From Pegea sp. RAD2-039 (lineage: Eukaryota > Chordata > Thaliacea > Salpida > Salpidae): a DNA stretch of 64,000 bases. Made by a program: the position numbers and the translations under genes. The DNA is taken from NCBI GenBank assembly GCA_034620365.1, contig JAQGEQ010000343.1, positions 372,001-436,000 on the forward strand. The letters are read 5' to 3'. This document shows, in pieces, positions 12,801-23,660 of the stretch; the first letter of the stretch is position 1, and each line of letters starts with the position of its first letter. Under the pieces are notes generated by a model. It made no database searches. It was not told the DNA's origin and saw nothing but the letters and a program-made list of their open reading frames with translations.

Positions 12801-15800
12801 CCACCATCAAGTATGCTTATAATATCTCCCTTTCCGTATTCATACTCGTAGTAATTCTCAACTGCGCTTGTAACGTTATATTCTATCTCAGTTAAAGCCT
12901 CTGATAGCTCAATCATGAGAGGACTGATATTTCGTAAATCAGTTTGTTGTTGATGTGTTGTCCAGTCTATTGTAGTTGTGGTTTCGTCTTCTTGTTCTAA
13001 ACAACCAATAGTTTTCAAGTTGAAAGCTTGTAGTTTGTGGCACCTGTTGTTTGCTGTGTACTTGTTTCTGTTTGTAATTTAGTTGTAGCTGTTGTTGTTG
13101 TTGTTGTTTCTGTAGCTTTTGAGGTAACCTCAGGTTTTTCAGTTTGTGGTTCTTTAATTTTAAATGGAATCAACAAGCTTATAAACACACAGATGAAATA
13201 ACTTACGTAGATTTTCATTTTCATAATGTTTTATTTTCAATTGAGTCTTATCAAATCCTAAAAGATTAAAAGTTTCCTAAATTATTTTTTAGTTGAGTTT
13301 GTAACTAACCAGCGGCAGCAGCAACCAAAACTTGATGTAAAAATTTGTTAATTTCAGTCTCATTAACTTTATTATTTCTGTTATCCGTCCATCTTAAAAA
13401 ATAAACAGTTACTTAAATTAAAATATGTTAATTACAATTTCAATATATGTTAGATGTAATTTACTAATCTTTAAAACTTCAAAAGTATTAATCATAAATT
13501 TGGTAATATCTGAAAGTATTACAAGCAGTTGGCAGAAATAAGTATGACTAATTCTACTTACTTAGATAAAAGAGAATATCCAAGTAATATATTGCTACCA
13601 ACAACAGATAATTTATTATTCATCCTGTTCGTTTCTTTTAAATACTCAAACGTGTCTTCATGAGCATTTCTAGTTGAGTTCCATTTCTATATCAACAAGA
13701 TTATAGAAGTTTTTAAGATGATATCAGCTGATCAAAGAAAAGAAAAACTCACTAATGAGTTACTAATGATGAAATAAACTTCGCAAATAGATGCATCGCC
13801 AGAACCACTTATTTGGAAGATGTAATATGTGAGAACATAATTCAACATAACTATCTGTCCTTTAGATTCACCAAAATTCCCAGAACCATCGGCCCCAGCA
13901 TTTCCAACCACCTATTTAAAGTTCATCAAATTATGAAACCGAAAATTTTCAGCAAAATACTTTAATGGCATATCTTCTTTGGGTTTCTTTAGAATCTATC
14001 CACATTAAAGCGTAGAATATCGGTCCTTTTTCTGTAATGAATTCATATCGTTTCTCTCTGAAAAGAATATTTAGTTTTTATAAGATGTAGATGAAGTTAT
14101 ACCGGTAGTAATCTCCATAAAGGTCATTTTCTTTCATACTATGAGTTTCTCCAAATGAAATCTGATAAAAAAATTTGATAATTTATTCAATTTTGTCACG
14201 TGGTTAGATTATTCGAATAAGATGATTAATAGAACTATTAACATTAGAAGATAATATCTATAATTTTAATATTTCTATTTGAAAGAGACACATTGCGGAC
14301 TTAATTGATTTAATTAAAGATTTAAAGATTATTAATTATAATTTGTCTTAAATATTTTAGATTATAACTAAATGAGTTAATTTATTTTGAAATTGATATT
14401 TTTTAACTTTTATAAATAAAACGTTTCAAATGTTAAAGCTAAATTTAGGACTTGTTAAAAATAAAGTTTTAAAAATAAATTAAAAATATTATTAAATAGA
14501 AATATAATTAATATACTGAAAAGTATTCTAATTCAAAATTTAGCTTCAAAATCGTTACAGTAAAAAGATTAGCCAAAAGTTAAAAAAACCATTTTTGTCT
14601 CTGACCATATTTCCATTGTCATACATGTCATGTCCTCCATCTTCAATCAACGCAGCCTGTTTAGGGATTTGATAAAAATGAAAATCACTGATTTCATTTA
14701 AGATATTTTTATTTCTAGATTTTAGTTCGTTCACTATTCCTAACACGAGAGATGTCTTCAAATGTCGTTCATTTGATTTCACAATCGATTCTATAAACAA
14801 ATATTTTAGTTCAGAGATTATATAAAAGTCAGAAACAAACTTAATCCAATCACAAATCCCTCATCTTGTTCAGAGCTATCAGAATAAAACTTGAAAGTTA
14901 AATAATTAGATTTTGAAGTGTAATTCCGAATAGGGTCTCCTGTGATTATCAAATCAGGCTCTTTTCCATAAGTATCCATTCGACTTCGAGCGTTATAGAT
15001 CTGAATAAAAACATTTAAGACGAAATTCACGCCTAAAAATCGATATTTACTTCCATATAATCACAACATGACTCAATCTTGACTTTAGTAAGGAATAAGA
15101 CTTCAATTAAATGATCCTCTTCAACCTGCTTACTAATCCAGCACTCCGAGTTTTTATTGTATTGATTCGGGTAGTTTTGAGTCTTGATTAAATCCATTTT
15201 ATCTTTACTAACTCGAGATGATGGTGGTGAGTAATCACAAAAGACTTCTGCTTCGTTGATGTTGACTGTGAGATGATCTTAATTTAATTATCAGATGAAA
15301 TGAGGTTGTTATTACCTTTGGTGTTGATTGGTGTTGGGGTTGTTGGTTCTTCTCTGTCTGTTTCTGTGATTAGAGTTTAATGATTTTTTTTCTAGTTATA
15401 AATTCAATATTTAAATGAAAGAATTGAAATTTAAACTTATATATTTAGTTGGATTATTTATTTTCTAACTATATATGAAGATATTAGACTACAATTTTAT
15501 AACAAGTAAAAAAACTGGGAATTATATAAAAGTTTTGGTAAAAATTTGTAATTATTTTGGAGTAAAAGCACATGTTAGATCAGATATATAACCACCACCA
15601 ACTGCTAATTACAATATATAAACTGAAATATATAAATTAAAAACCATTTCAATATATCTGTAATTATTTCAGTGAAAGTCTAATTTGTCAGTCTACAAAA
15701 ATGAACAGATTTCTAAATGAACTCAAGCAAGCTTATTTATGATTTTTACAGCAATCATTCACTAAATAACTTCCTATTACAAAGTCAAATAAGATTGTTG

Positions 15801-17150
15801 GCATTTACGTATGAACAAAAGTATTAAACACTAAATCAAAATTTTTATTAAAAGTAAAAAAGATAATTATAGAGATTAATAGAGATTAGAATAAAAATTT
15901 AAATACGAGACTTACTCAACATCAAGTGAACCATCTTCTGCAAGGCATCTTCTATATCATCTTTATCAATTCTTTTAGATTTTTCTCTATGAAATTAAAA
16001 GAATTGAATGAAAAAATGGAATCAATTTTTAAATAATTTTACTTTGAGTAAAAAGTATAACCAAAGATTAGATTTCTTAACCCAGATAAGTTAGCATTAG
16101 CAGCAACATGATTAGAATCTTTATATTTTAAGTTAATTTCCACTCCTTCCACAGCATTTAAATCCTTAAAAAACAGATGACATCATCACAACATCTTCAA
16201 CCAATTTGTAATTTACGTTTTCATGAATCAAGACAAAAAACGTCAGACATGTTGTTGGTGATCTATTTGATCTGTTGTAAAGTTGCAAGGCTTTGTAATT
16301 AATCCTAATATTTGGAACTCTTTTTTCTTCAAGATTGACGACAACGTTTCCTCTCATTTCTTCTAAGGTCCCATCTTTATTTGTAGAAGGATCGTGATTT
16401 ATCTGGAATGATTTCAAGTCAGATATTTTAATGAAGGTTTTGTAAACTGACTATAATCGAATAACTTTCAGTTTCACCATAATCCACTTTCCATAACAAA
16501 GTGAAAGGATGGATTGAAGAAGAAAAAAGTTTATCAAATCTCATACTGCAAATATGAATCAATAATTTTTACTTAAATCTTCAAAAAAATGATGTTAAAA
16601 ATAATTAGCAAAAGTTTTATTACAATGTTATGAAGGATAAACATTCGATGAAGCAAAATACACTGCAAAATACTTGTCAAATTCAATAGTATTGATAATT
16701 CAATCAAATTATTTGAGAAAAACTTTCAGAAAAATGCAATAATTACGTACTTTATTACCAGAAGGTATTTGTAAACACCAAATCTAATTGCATGCCAATA
16801 CATATCATATTTTATTGGAAATTATTTATTTATACCCTCTGAAATATTTTGTGAAAATTATCTGAAACTTACGAATAAACGGTTTCATATGAAATGTTTG
16901 AATATCGAGTATCTCCAAATCCTATTGAAACCTAAAAATATTGAAAATTATTTAATGTAAACAAAAGAAGTAATCTCTATTAATATTAATTTAATTTTTA
17001 CTAACTATATTTCCAAACTCGTTAAACATTCCATCATTAGAAGAGATTTTGTTCTCTGCATAATTGTAAGGATAAAAATCTTCTATTTCTTCAGTGATTT
17101 CATTCCCATAATGCTCCAGCGTCCGAAGAAGATTTTGAACTTCTATAAAT
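2869..17150 (-). CDS. Giant modular extracellular protein with eight DGG/GNAGADG modules, CUB domain and Cys-rich C-terminus (5' end not found)
   Basis: A chain of about 55 small exons reads from about 17150 down to a TAA at 2869-2871. Eight modules share one order: (A) ...Y.YD...I.DGGNDMYD.GN; (B) a short S.G...Y.Y exon; (C) HPF.ALLWV...Y.I.V; (D) VSGNAGADG.G ... Y.VFQIS.A.DPSICEVYFVV.S; (E) W.S..........G.N.LLGY.LLS+; (F) NE..I..AL..L.AI. Thr/Ser-rich linkers, a CUB domain (about 14840-15270) and a terminal region with eight cysteines (about 2869-3968) suggest a secreted or surface protein. Exon phases can be followed through the C-terminus. I do not recognise a named domain for the module; DGG..MYD proteins exist in other animals, as I recall, without known function. 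No convincing start codon was found: the first module is degenerate and a LINE 3' end lies just upstream. It could instead be two genes divided near 13224, but phases favour one. Confidence 0.7.
3895..5375 (-). other. Repeat module 8
   Basis: Parts A 5203-5375 (SIDDGGNDMFDGGNTV), B 5088-5155, C 4926-5040 (HPFVALLWANS), D 4451-4612 (VRGDAGADGGG ... SEAEEDASICEIYFVV), E 4282-4403 (GDNIFLGYTLLSK) and F 3895-3968 (GGKSVAEHEIRLAMQPL). It is the last module before the Cys-rich C-terminus. Confidence 0.7.
5600..6838 (-). other. Repeat module 7
   Basis: Parts A 6577-6838 (SIKDGGSDMYDTGNQ, preceded by an acidic linker), B 6460-6515, C 6189-6290 (HPFYALLYIN), D 5973-6130 (VSGNAGADGSG ... SNADDPSICEVFC), E 5760-5878 (GNQVLIGYMLLSK) and F 5600-5665 (GEKVNETEIKNALDIFL). 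Confidence 0.7.
7040..7160 (-). repeat. 15-bp coding minisatellite encoding a Thr-rich (D/E)STTT linker
   Basis: On the plus strand, units of TCTGTTGTAGTTGA(T/A) repeat about seven times. On the coding strand they give alternating ESTTT and DSTTT pentapeptides. Since 15 is a multiple of three, copy changes lengthen or shorten the linker without a frameshift. Such Thr-rich stretches are usually O-glycosylated stalks in extracellular proteins. Confidence 0.85.
7357..8515 (-). other. Repeat module 6
   Basis: Parts A 8310-8515 (NIGDGGNDMYDNGNR), B 8132-8195, C 7877-7980 (HPFVALLWVGS), D 7660-7829 (VSGNAGADSSG ... SDPSICEIFFVL), E about 7490-7610 (GRNFLLGYLLLSK) and F 7357-7430 (AEAVTTNEISRVMDNL). 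It is followed by a short exon at 7277-7306 (ISFTIENEAG) and a Thr-rich linker. Confidence 0.7.
8632..9586 (-). other. Repeat module 5
   Basis: Parts A 9407-9586 (QIEDGGSDMFDKGNIV), B 9296-9358, C 9136-9240 (HPFITLAWIAS), D 8922-9083 (VSGDTGADGLG ... INADDPSICEVFFVI), E 8754-8873 and F 8632-8705 (ENGDRIADYEIQSSLEPL). The B-C order matches the other modules; a T8G13 homopolymer sits in the intron between C and B. Confidence 0.7.
9730..11590 (-). other. Repeat module 4
   Basis: Parts A 11385-11590 (SIGDGGGDMFDIGNLV), B 10688-10748, C 10531-10630 (HPFHALMLI), D 10305-10482 (VRGNAGADHFG ... ISNAEEDPTICEVYFVV), E 9887-10006 and F 9730-9820 (NEAISEDEIRSAMNSVL). The A-B intron, about 635 bp, is among the longest in the gene and holds nothing I recognise. 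Confidence 0.7.
11985..13151 (-). other. Repeat module 3 with Thr-rich N-terminal linker
   Basis: A Thr-rich linker exon (about 13023-13151, TETTTTTTATTKLQTETST) leads into A 12775-13015 (SILDGGNDMYDEGNMV), B 12655-12722, C 12503-12603, D 12290-12453 (VTGNAGADQGG ... ISEAGDDAVICEVYFVV), E 12117-12238 and F 11985-12062. The linker looks like a mucin-type O-glycosylation site. Confidence 0.7.
13309..14790 (-). other. Repeat module 2
   Basis: Parts A 14603-14790 (LIEDGGHDMYDNGNMV), B 14105-14160, C 13963-14055, D 13755-13912 (VVGNAGADGSG ... FQISGSGDASICEVYFII), E 13560-13687 and F 13309-13395 (NKVNETEINKFLHQVL). A roughly 440-bp AT-rich intron separates A from B. Confidence 0.7.
14840..15270 (-). 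other. CUB domain inserted between repeat modules 1 and 2
   Basis: Two exons split at about 15005-15050 encode an N-terminal half (IKTQNYPNQYNKNSECWI, then KVKIESCCDYMEV) and a C-terminal half (IYNARSRMDTYG ... YLTFKFYSDSSEQDEGFVIG). The YP..Y..N..C.W.I start, the C.DYMEIYN centre and the L..F.SD.S....GF ending are CUB hallmarks. CUB domains are extracellular beta-sandwiches that bind proteins or carbohydrates, often with calcium. It occurs once in the gene, so it was inserted rather than being part of the module. Confidence 0.75.
15915..17130 (-). other. Repeat module 1 (degenerate)
   Basis: Parts A 17005-17130, B 16870-16935, C 16455-16556, D 16170-16405, E 16042-16165 and F 15915-15990. 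Part A has lost the paired glycines of the DGG..M signature (SSNDGMFNEFGN) and part D lacks GNAGADG and ICEVYFVV. Part E still ends FGYTFYSK. It is the most worn copy and lies at the 5' edge of the gene. Confidence 0.55.
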
Positions 17151-17214
17151 TTAAATTTATCTTTAGATATCTATTGAAGCTTGAGTTATATGTTTATGGT
17201 AAGATTATCTATTA

Positions 17215-17360
17215 TGGTAAACGCGAAGGAGGGTGCCTGAAAAGAGCACCTCCCGCTAACACATTCTCACAAGTAATATTATATATAATTAAGTTTGAAA
17301 TACAGAAAGCAAAAGATGTAATGTATAAAAGCATAGAATGTTAATAATATAAAAAAGAGT
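17215..17360 (-). mobile_element. LINE 3'-end fragment
   Basis: Read on the minus strand this matches the 3' terminal region of the LINE copies at 21.8, 23.4 and 32.6 kb, including GTTAGCGGGAGGTGC and the hairpin GGTGC...GCACC just before the end. No coding part remains. It sits immediately upstream of the first recognisable exon of the repeat gene and may have displaced its 5' end. Confidence 0.75.
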
Positions 17361-20039
17361 AAATTTATTTTTGTATCTACCAATTTAGAATATAAAAGTG
17401 ACAATATAATTAAATAATTGATCAAGATCAGATTGAAATAATTAATTTGATCATCACTTAATAATAGTTAATCAAAATCATTGTACTGCACTGCAATATT
17501 ACCTGCACTGCAAATAGCTAAAGAAGCTAATAAGAGATACAAAAGCTTATATTGTTGAAATATAAGCATTGCTAAAGCATTTAGACTTGCTAGAAATAAA
17601 AACTTTTGTTGTTATTCGAAAGACTTTTTTTAAAAACAGTAATTAAAACATTTAAAAAAATATTAAAAACCATTTAAAGCTCTACAAAAACAACTAACTA
17701 AAAATATAAATCCTGTATCTCTAAGTCTTCAAAAAATAACAATTGTTGCTCAAGAACATTTTTTATATGATTAGCAAACACCGTTTAGATGCTAGGAAAT
17801 CGTTATACCCTATTCGAATATAAACCACAAATCATCGACTACTTCTGCGTTTGCATTTGATCTTGTTACAATCACAACCTTTTTCCCAGTGGAACTAACT
17901 TCTTTTTTCGTCTGCTGTTACAAACTAGTCATTTAATTTCAACTCTAAATTGAGTAACACGCTTATATAATCAAACTTATTGGCCAAAACTCTATTTAAA
18001 GATTCATTTTTTTTAATAAAGTTTTCTTTATGTTTTCCCAAAATTAATTCTCAGTTGTTTTTAAGCTCCTAAAAAAGCTTTCTTCATCATAAAAACTTTC
18101 TTAATTTTTACTATTAGATACTGTTTAAAAATATTTTAAACTCTCAGATATTTGTTTAGTGGAATATAAACCCAAATACTTTATTAAAAAAGTGTTTAAA
18201 ATAAATATCGAAACGTAAATTTAATCTGTAACGAAGTTAATGTAAAATTTTTACGACAAAACTATTCATAAACAAATTAGAAAACAACTTTTCACCGTTT
18301 TTAGCAGTTAAGGAATATACATTATCTTTTAATTTAAAATAATTAAGAAAATTAATTTCTATGTAGTACAATTTTCAGGAAAATGTTTGAGGTTGGCCTT
18401 AGTTTAAAGATGCTGTTTTGATCAAAATTTATATAAATATTTAGATAAAAGTGCTTAGGATACTTACAAAGTTCATTTACATTCAAATTTATTCAATCTT
18501 TAGAAATTAGAATAGCTAATTACTTTCAGTAGTAGATTTATTATTTTGTTTTTCAATTAGAAACTTTCAAAAACAAAATATTCAAACTTAAAAACTTTCA
18601 AAAATATTTTCTCTTTGAGTTTAACAAGTAAGAAATACACAAATTGATATTTACAGTAGTACCTGCGGCAATTTTTATGTTTGTAATGTGGTTACACGCA
18701 TATACAAATATGAAAACTAATTTTTTATCAAAAGTTCAAATAATAAATAAATCATAATCTTAAACTTTCAAGTTTTTTTGTTTATTGCCGATAAGATAAG
18801 ATTTTGAAGAACATCCTTACGATGTTCAGATGGTTTTAATATTTTAGTTACGTAATGTTAGTTACTTAGCTTAAAACGAGAACTAGATATCCTAAAGTTC
18901 ATTAGTTTGTTCTTTTAAGCTCAAAGAGTTTCTTATTACTTATCACTGATTGAAAAATTAATTTAATTAATTATTTCCAAAGTTGTTGACATTTAGTAAT
19001 TAATATTCTGCGCCAAAGTTTTAGTTTAGGGAAAAACCCGATTTTGAGTTATCTAATTTCCATATTTGCTTCCTATAATTGAGTCATTTTCAGGATGAAG
19101 AAAATAAAATAAAAATAATGTCCTTGCTTAAAAATTATGTTTTGATTAAGTGCTAACCTCAAATTGATATTTAGTAACATAAAAACAAAACTGAAAATAT
19201 AAGCTTACCAATTTTCTTTATTATTTTTATATAAATTATGCTAAATTGTGGTACTTAAGATTTTTTCATTATCTTTCTGTTTGTTTTTTTGCTTGTTATA
19301 AGATATAATTTTTGATATATAGCTATGTTTTGAAGAAAATAAATAAATGATTATAATGAAAAGATTTGAAAAATTCTCTATTTCCTAATATATAAAGATT
19401 AACGAATAAAAATTTACTTTTTTAAGATACTTGAAACTTAATTAAACAAATAATTTAAATGTCAATAAATAAATTCGATCAGGTTGAAGGTTACATTAAA
19501 AAGTAGATATTTTTACAATATTTCAAACAAAATAATTAATTTAAATAATGTTGACATGAAACGTTAAACAAATAAATTTGAAGAAATCATTAAAACCCAA
19601 ATACTTGAAAGTTTATTTTCTTTGATTAAATCAATTTTTTAATTTAGTTTTCTCTTTAGGTTGGTTTTTCAACAATTGCTAAAAGATTTACTTTTAATAA
19701 ACTACAGAGTGTAATCAGGTTTAATATTATATATACTTTTGTATTTATATTTGTTTTAATATTTTGTTCATCAATGTAAAAAATCATCATTAATATAATC
19801 ATTAGTTGCTTAGAAACTGTTTAATCAATATTTTCTTCACATATATTAAGCTATAGAACCTATTTCCTCATTTGGTTTAAACTTAAAGTTGTTTAATTTG
19901 ATTAGAAATTAATTAAAGTCAATCACTGTTATTAGCTTCTATTGTTTATTGTACATTCTAGCACTTTCTTCTTATATTTTTTCATATTACATTTTTTATT
20001 CATAATTTACGTTTTATCATAATAATAATTATTTATTGA
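17361..20039. other. AT-rich intergenic region, no gene seen
   Basis: No convincing exon chain, RNA gene or repeat. If the large repeat gene has more 5' exons, they should lie here, but I could not identify them. Confidence 0.5.
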
Positions 20040-20545
20040 TGAAATGGCTTTGCTGGGTTCTTCTCTTGTTGGTCCACAATCTAGATCTTTTATGACTAGT
20101 AATTGTTACATTTTATCCAGTGTAGAGTTCATCACGGTGTTTTGCTGTGAGTAAACGAGTTAAAAATGTTCCACGTGCCTCCCCATTGGTTCGTGTTTAT
20201 TGTACAAGATTTCTCCTGCGGCAGATTGCAGGGGAGCTGTTAAACGTTTTGTGGGTCCAATTGCACATCTAACACCATCATAAACGGATTCGGTGTCACC
20301 CATTGCTGCTACGGCTTCGATTTTTTACAGCCAAAACTCATTGACACATTTTCTTGCAGCTCTACAAATACTTTTCTAGCTTTGCGCAAAATCTCAGAGT
20401 TGCTAGATTGTTATTGGTGCCTTACATGCGATTGACGTTGGTAGGCTTTCCGTGTCAGAAAAAGGCATTTTGAGAGCCTTGGCGCATCTTAAGCGCGATA
20501 ATATCGACTTTTAGCAGAGGATCTATACCAGTGATCATGCGGTAA
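20040..20545 (-). pseudogene. Decayed LINE ORF2 fragment (region between endonuclease and RT)
   Basis: This is a GC-richer island in AT-rich DNA. On the minus strand, broken frames include GDTESVYDGVRCAIGPTKR followed by LTAPLQSAAGEILYNKHEPM and RHVEHF. This resembles the linker between endonuclease and reverse transcriptase in many animal LINEs, of the type ..IR.MYDGIK.A.GPT...TAPLKS.TGE......QM.RW.EHF. Multiple stops and frameshifts show it is dead. It seems a different LINE from the copies at 21.8-23.5 kb, but I could not compare the same region. Confidence 0.55.
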
Positions 20546-20832
20546 TAGAATATATAAAACAATTTTTTTGTAATAGACAATTTATTACTTTTTTTTACAA
20601 AGCATCAACTTTAAAAAACTTGACTTTTTTATTGACAACAAACTCATTTGAGTAATAAAATAATCACAAAACTAAATCACAAGTTTGTTATTAATCATCT
20701 GAAGTCAGTAAAACTCATACAGAAATGACAAGCATAAAAAACAGAAAGATAAAAAACAACAATAGTTCAATACATTCAATGAAAATGTTGATTCAATCTC
20801 TGCCTAGAGTCTTTATCATTTTAAAATAATTT

Positions 20833-21075
20833 TTATTCGAAGCTTAAACCTATAAATTCCATGTAAACGTAAAATAAAATGAAAAGGCCAACATGAAAAA
20901 CAACACTTTTGACGGAGTGTAAGGCCCTTGGTGAAAATATTGACTCCATACTTCTTGCTTTGTAAAATCTTTTTAGCCCTGTGTCTATTTTCCATATTAA
21001 AAACATAAAAAATAATAGTTTTGCAATAAACATTCTTGATCCAAATCCATGAGCTACTTTGAGGGTTATTTTCAT
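20833..21075 (-). CDS. Small hypothetical two-helix membrane protein (80 aa)
   Basis: A single open frame starts at the ATG at 21073-21075 and reads MKITLKVAHGFGSRMFIAK. It has a hydrophobic stretch near residues 15-30 (MFIAKLLFFMFLIW), a basic loop (GLKRFYKARSMES) and a second hydrophobic stretch near residues 60-77 (VVFHVGLFILFYVYM). I do not recognise the family. The composition is less AT-biased than the surroundings, which favours a real gene. It could also be one exon of a longer gene or a fragment. Confidence 0.35.
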   Translation of the reverse strand: MKITLKVAHGFGSRMFIAKLLFFMFLIWKIDTGLKRFYKARSMESIFSPRALHSVKSVVFHVGLFILFYVYMEFIGLSFE

Positions 21076-21844
21076 TTTCAAAGTTTGTTAGCTGATAAAA
21101 TTTACAATAAATTTGTTCCTTGGAAATTATAAGATAAATTTGTAACAGAAAAATCTTTTATGAATTTAAAATAATTTCTAAATAATATTTCCAATTCTTC
21201 TTCAAATTTATAGAAATAAAATATTCTAATTTGACAAAAAAACTTAAATTTAATTATGAAATTTATTACTAAATAAAAATATAAGTTTTATAAAATAAAC
21301 AACTTTTCAACAAATAATGAAATTATAAATAAAATATTTAAATAGTATTTTCAATAAAACTTAATTTACTCTAAATAATATATTATGAAATATATGCTAA
21401 CATTAGCTGTTACAAAAGTTACTTTGGAATATTATATAACAAAATTACAAAGCTTTTTGAATTATGCAACATTTCATAGAACAAGATGTCGAAAAAGACA
21501 CTAAAAACTAAAAATACCAAGCACTTTAAGAAACTGTAAAAAGAATAAAAACTATTTTTTTAAATACTTTTTAAGTTTATTACTTTAGAGGTACATTTAA
21601 GTGATAAAAAAATTCACAAAAACTTTTTGGAATGATTACTTTAACAGCTTATTACTTTTTAAATACTTTTGTTGGTTTTTAATCTGATTACAGAAATAAA
21701 AATTTAATAAAAAAATACAGTTATGTCTAGTCTTATATCATTTCAAAACAATTTCAATAAAAAGAGAAAAAAAAAACTTTTAAGAATTTGAAATCCGTCA
21801 AAAAAATTGCTAATAAGTCATCTGGTATTTATTTATTTCAATAA
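21076..21844. other. AT-rich intergenic region, no gene seen
   Basis: AT-rich with no recognisable coding or repeat structure; it ends at the 3' terminus of a minus-strand LINE. Confidence 0.5.
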
Positions 21845-22860
21845 ATGTGAAGAAGGGTGCCTGAAAAGAGCACCTCTCGCTAGCACACATTCTCACAAAC
21901 AATATCAATTAAGTCAAAAATATAGAAAGTAAAAGATGTAACAGATGGCATTTCGATATCACTCAAAAGCATATAACAGTGAACAATTACATAGAATGTT
22001 GATAATATAAAAAAGAGAAAAAATCACAGCTTAGAAATGACAATGTTGGCAATATTATAACGGTTCAACTTCTGCTTGAACAACGCGAGTGATTCTGACA
22101 TGACAATGTCTGATGGCAGCTGGTTCCAAGTACTAACTGTGTGGTATGAGAAAAAATTCGCTCTCATTAATGTACCCGGTGATATGGGCTTATTAAGATG
22201 TAATGTGTGTCGTCTGAGTTGATATAACTTGAGGAAAGTACTAATGGAAAAGAAATCATCAAACTGAATGTCAATTAAATTGTGGATAATTTTAAAAATA
22301 AGAATTTAGTCGTATTTAATCCGTCGGATTTCCAAAGTATCTAAATTGAAGAAACTGAGACGATGTTTATAACTGTCATACTTAATATTAAGTTTCCTGC
22401 ATACTATTCTCGTAAATGTCGCCTGAACAGACTCGATTTTTTTATATGGCATCCATGCACTAATATTGTTTTCAAGAGTTCGACCTACGTACAAGTTGAA
22501 AAGATTGATAAAAAAGTATGGGTCCTTAGAAGTAAAGGTCTTTATAATACGGTAGATAAAGTTGATTGATTTTACAAAGATTTTAGAAACATAATTGCGC
22601 CGTTTAAAGTCAGATGATAGAGTAATGCCAACGTCTAGGACCGAAGATACTCGTTGAATAATAAATCCTTTGATGGAGTATTGGTTCAAGCAATTTACCG
22701 CTGGTTTACGAGAAAAAGTTATAAGTTCAGACTTTGTGGGCTGGATTCTGAGCTGCCAATTCATAGACCAGTTTTCTACAGTGCGTAGTGCTGTTTGAAG
22801 TTTTGAAGGATTACAAGATAATAGCTTAATATCATCTGCATACACAAAAACTATCGTTAC
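21845..22860 (-). mobile_element. 5'-truncated LINE, RT from YADD box to 3' end
   Basis: The frame begins inside the reverse transcriptase at TIVFVYADDIKLLSC, whose YADD is the catalytic A/F-x-D-D box, and runs for about 180 codons (WSMNWQLRIQPTKSELITFS, then HRLSFFNLDTLEIRRIKYD), followed by a worn C-terminus and 3' UTR. The 3' UTR ends with GAGAGGTGC...GGCACCC, a potential hairpin. It is CR1/Jockey-like in style; the clade is uncertain. The copy is incomplete and joined head to head with the plus-strand copy that follows. Confidence 0.8.
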
Positions 22861-23485
22861 TGTATTGAAAACTCAAAAATCAACAGGTTTATCTTACAGT
22901 GGATTGAAGATTTCTTATCAGGTAGAACCCAACAAACCCGTGTAGAAAGATCTTTATCTACTTCTAGTCAAATCACTAGTGGTTTTCCTCAGGGTTCTGT
23001 TCTGGGTCCCCTTCTCTTTTTAAATTTTATCGAAGACCTCATCAGAAGATTAGTAGCAGTAGATGATGTCACAGTGTGTTGCTGTATTGCCCTCAAGTTA
23101 TATCAGCTCAGACGACACACATTACATCTTAATGAGCCTATATCACCTGGTACATTGGTCAAAGCAACTTTTTTCTCATGCCGCACAATTAGTATATGGA
23201 AACAGTTGCCATCAGACATTGTCATATCGAAGTCGCTCGCGTTGTTCAAAAAGAAGTTGAACCGTTATAATATTGCCAACATTGTCATTTCTAAACTGTG
23301 TTTTTTTTCTCTTTTTTATATTATTAAAATTATATGTAATTGTTCACTGTTATATGCTTTGAGTGCTATCGAAATACCATGTGTCACATCTTTTACTTTC
23401 TATATTTCTAACTTAATAGATGTTATTTGTGAGAATGTGTGTTAGCGAGAGGTGCTCTCTTCAGTCACCCTCCTTCGCGTTTATT
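22861..23485 (+). mobile_element. LINE copy in opposite orientation with internal deletion
   Basis: It opens with FILQWIEDFLSGRTQQTR and SGFPQGSVLGPLLF, the RT motif before YADD, and reaches AVDDVTV. There it jumps directly to the family C-terminus (LKLYQLRRHTLHLNEPIS, then TISIWKQLPSDIVISKSLA), losing the catalytic centre. The 3' UTR ends with GCGAGAGGTGCTCTCTTCAG. It is certainly non-autonomous. Confidence 0.8.
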
Positions 23486-23660
23486 GTAATAAAAATCAGG
23501 TTTCGATTTTTCAGTTTAAATTTTTCTTAAAATATTACTTTTGTGGAAACTACTAGTTTAAATTTCGACTAAAAATCTAATCAAGTAAAAAATTGCTGTT
23601 ACTGAGGTACAAATAAGAGCTCTAAAACGCTACTAAGAACCTACTACTTCCAAAAGACCT

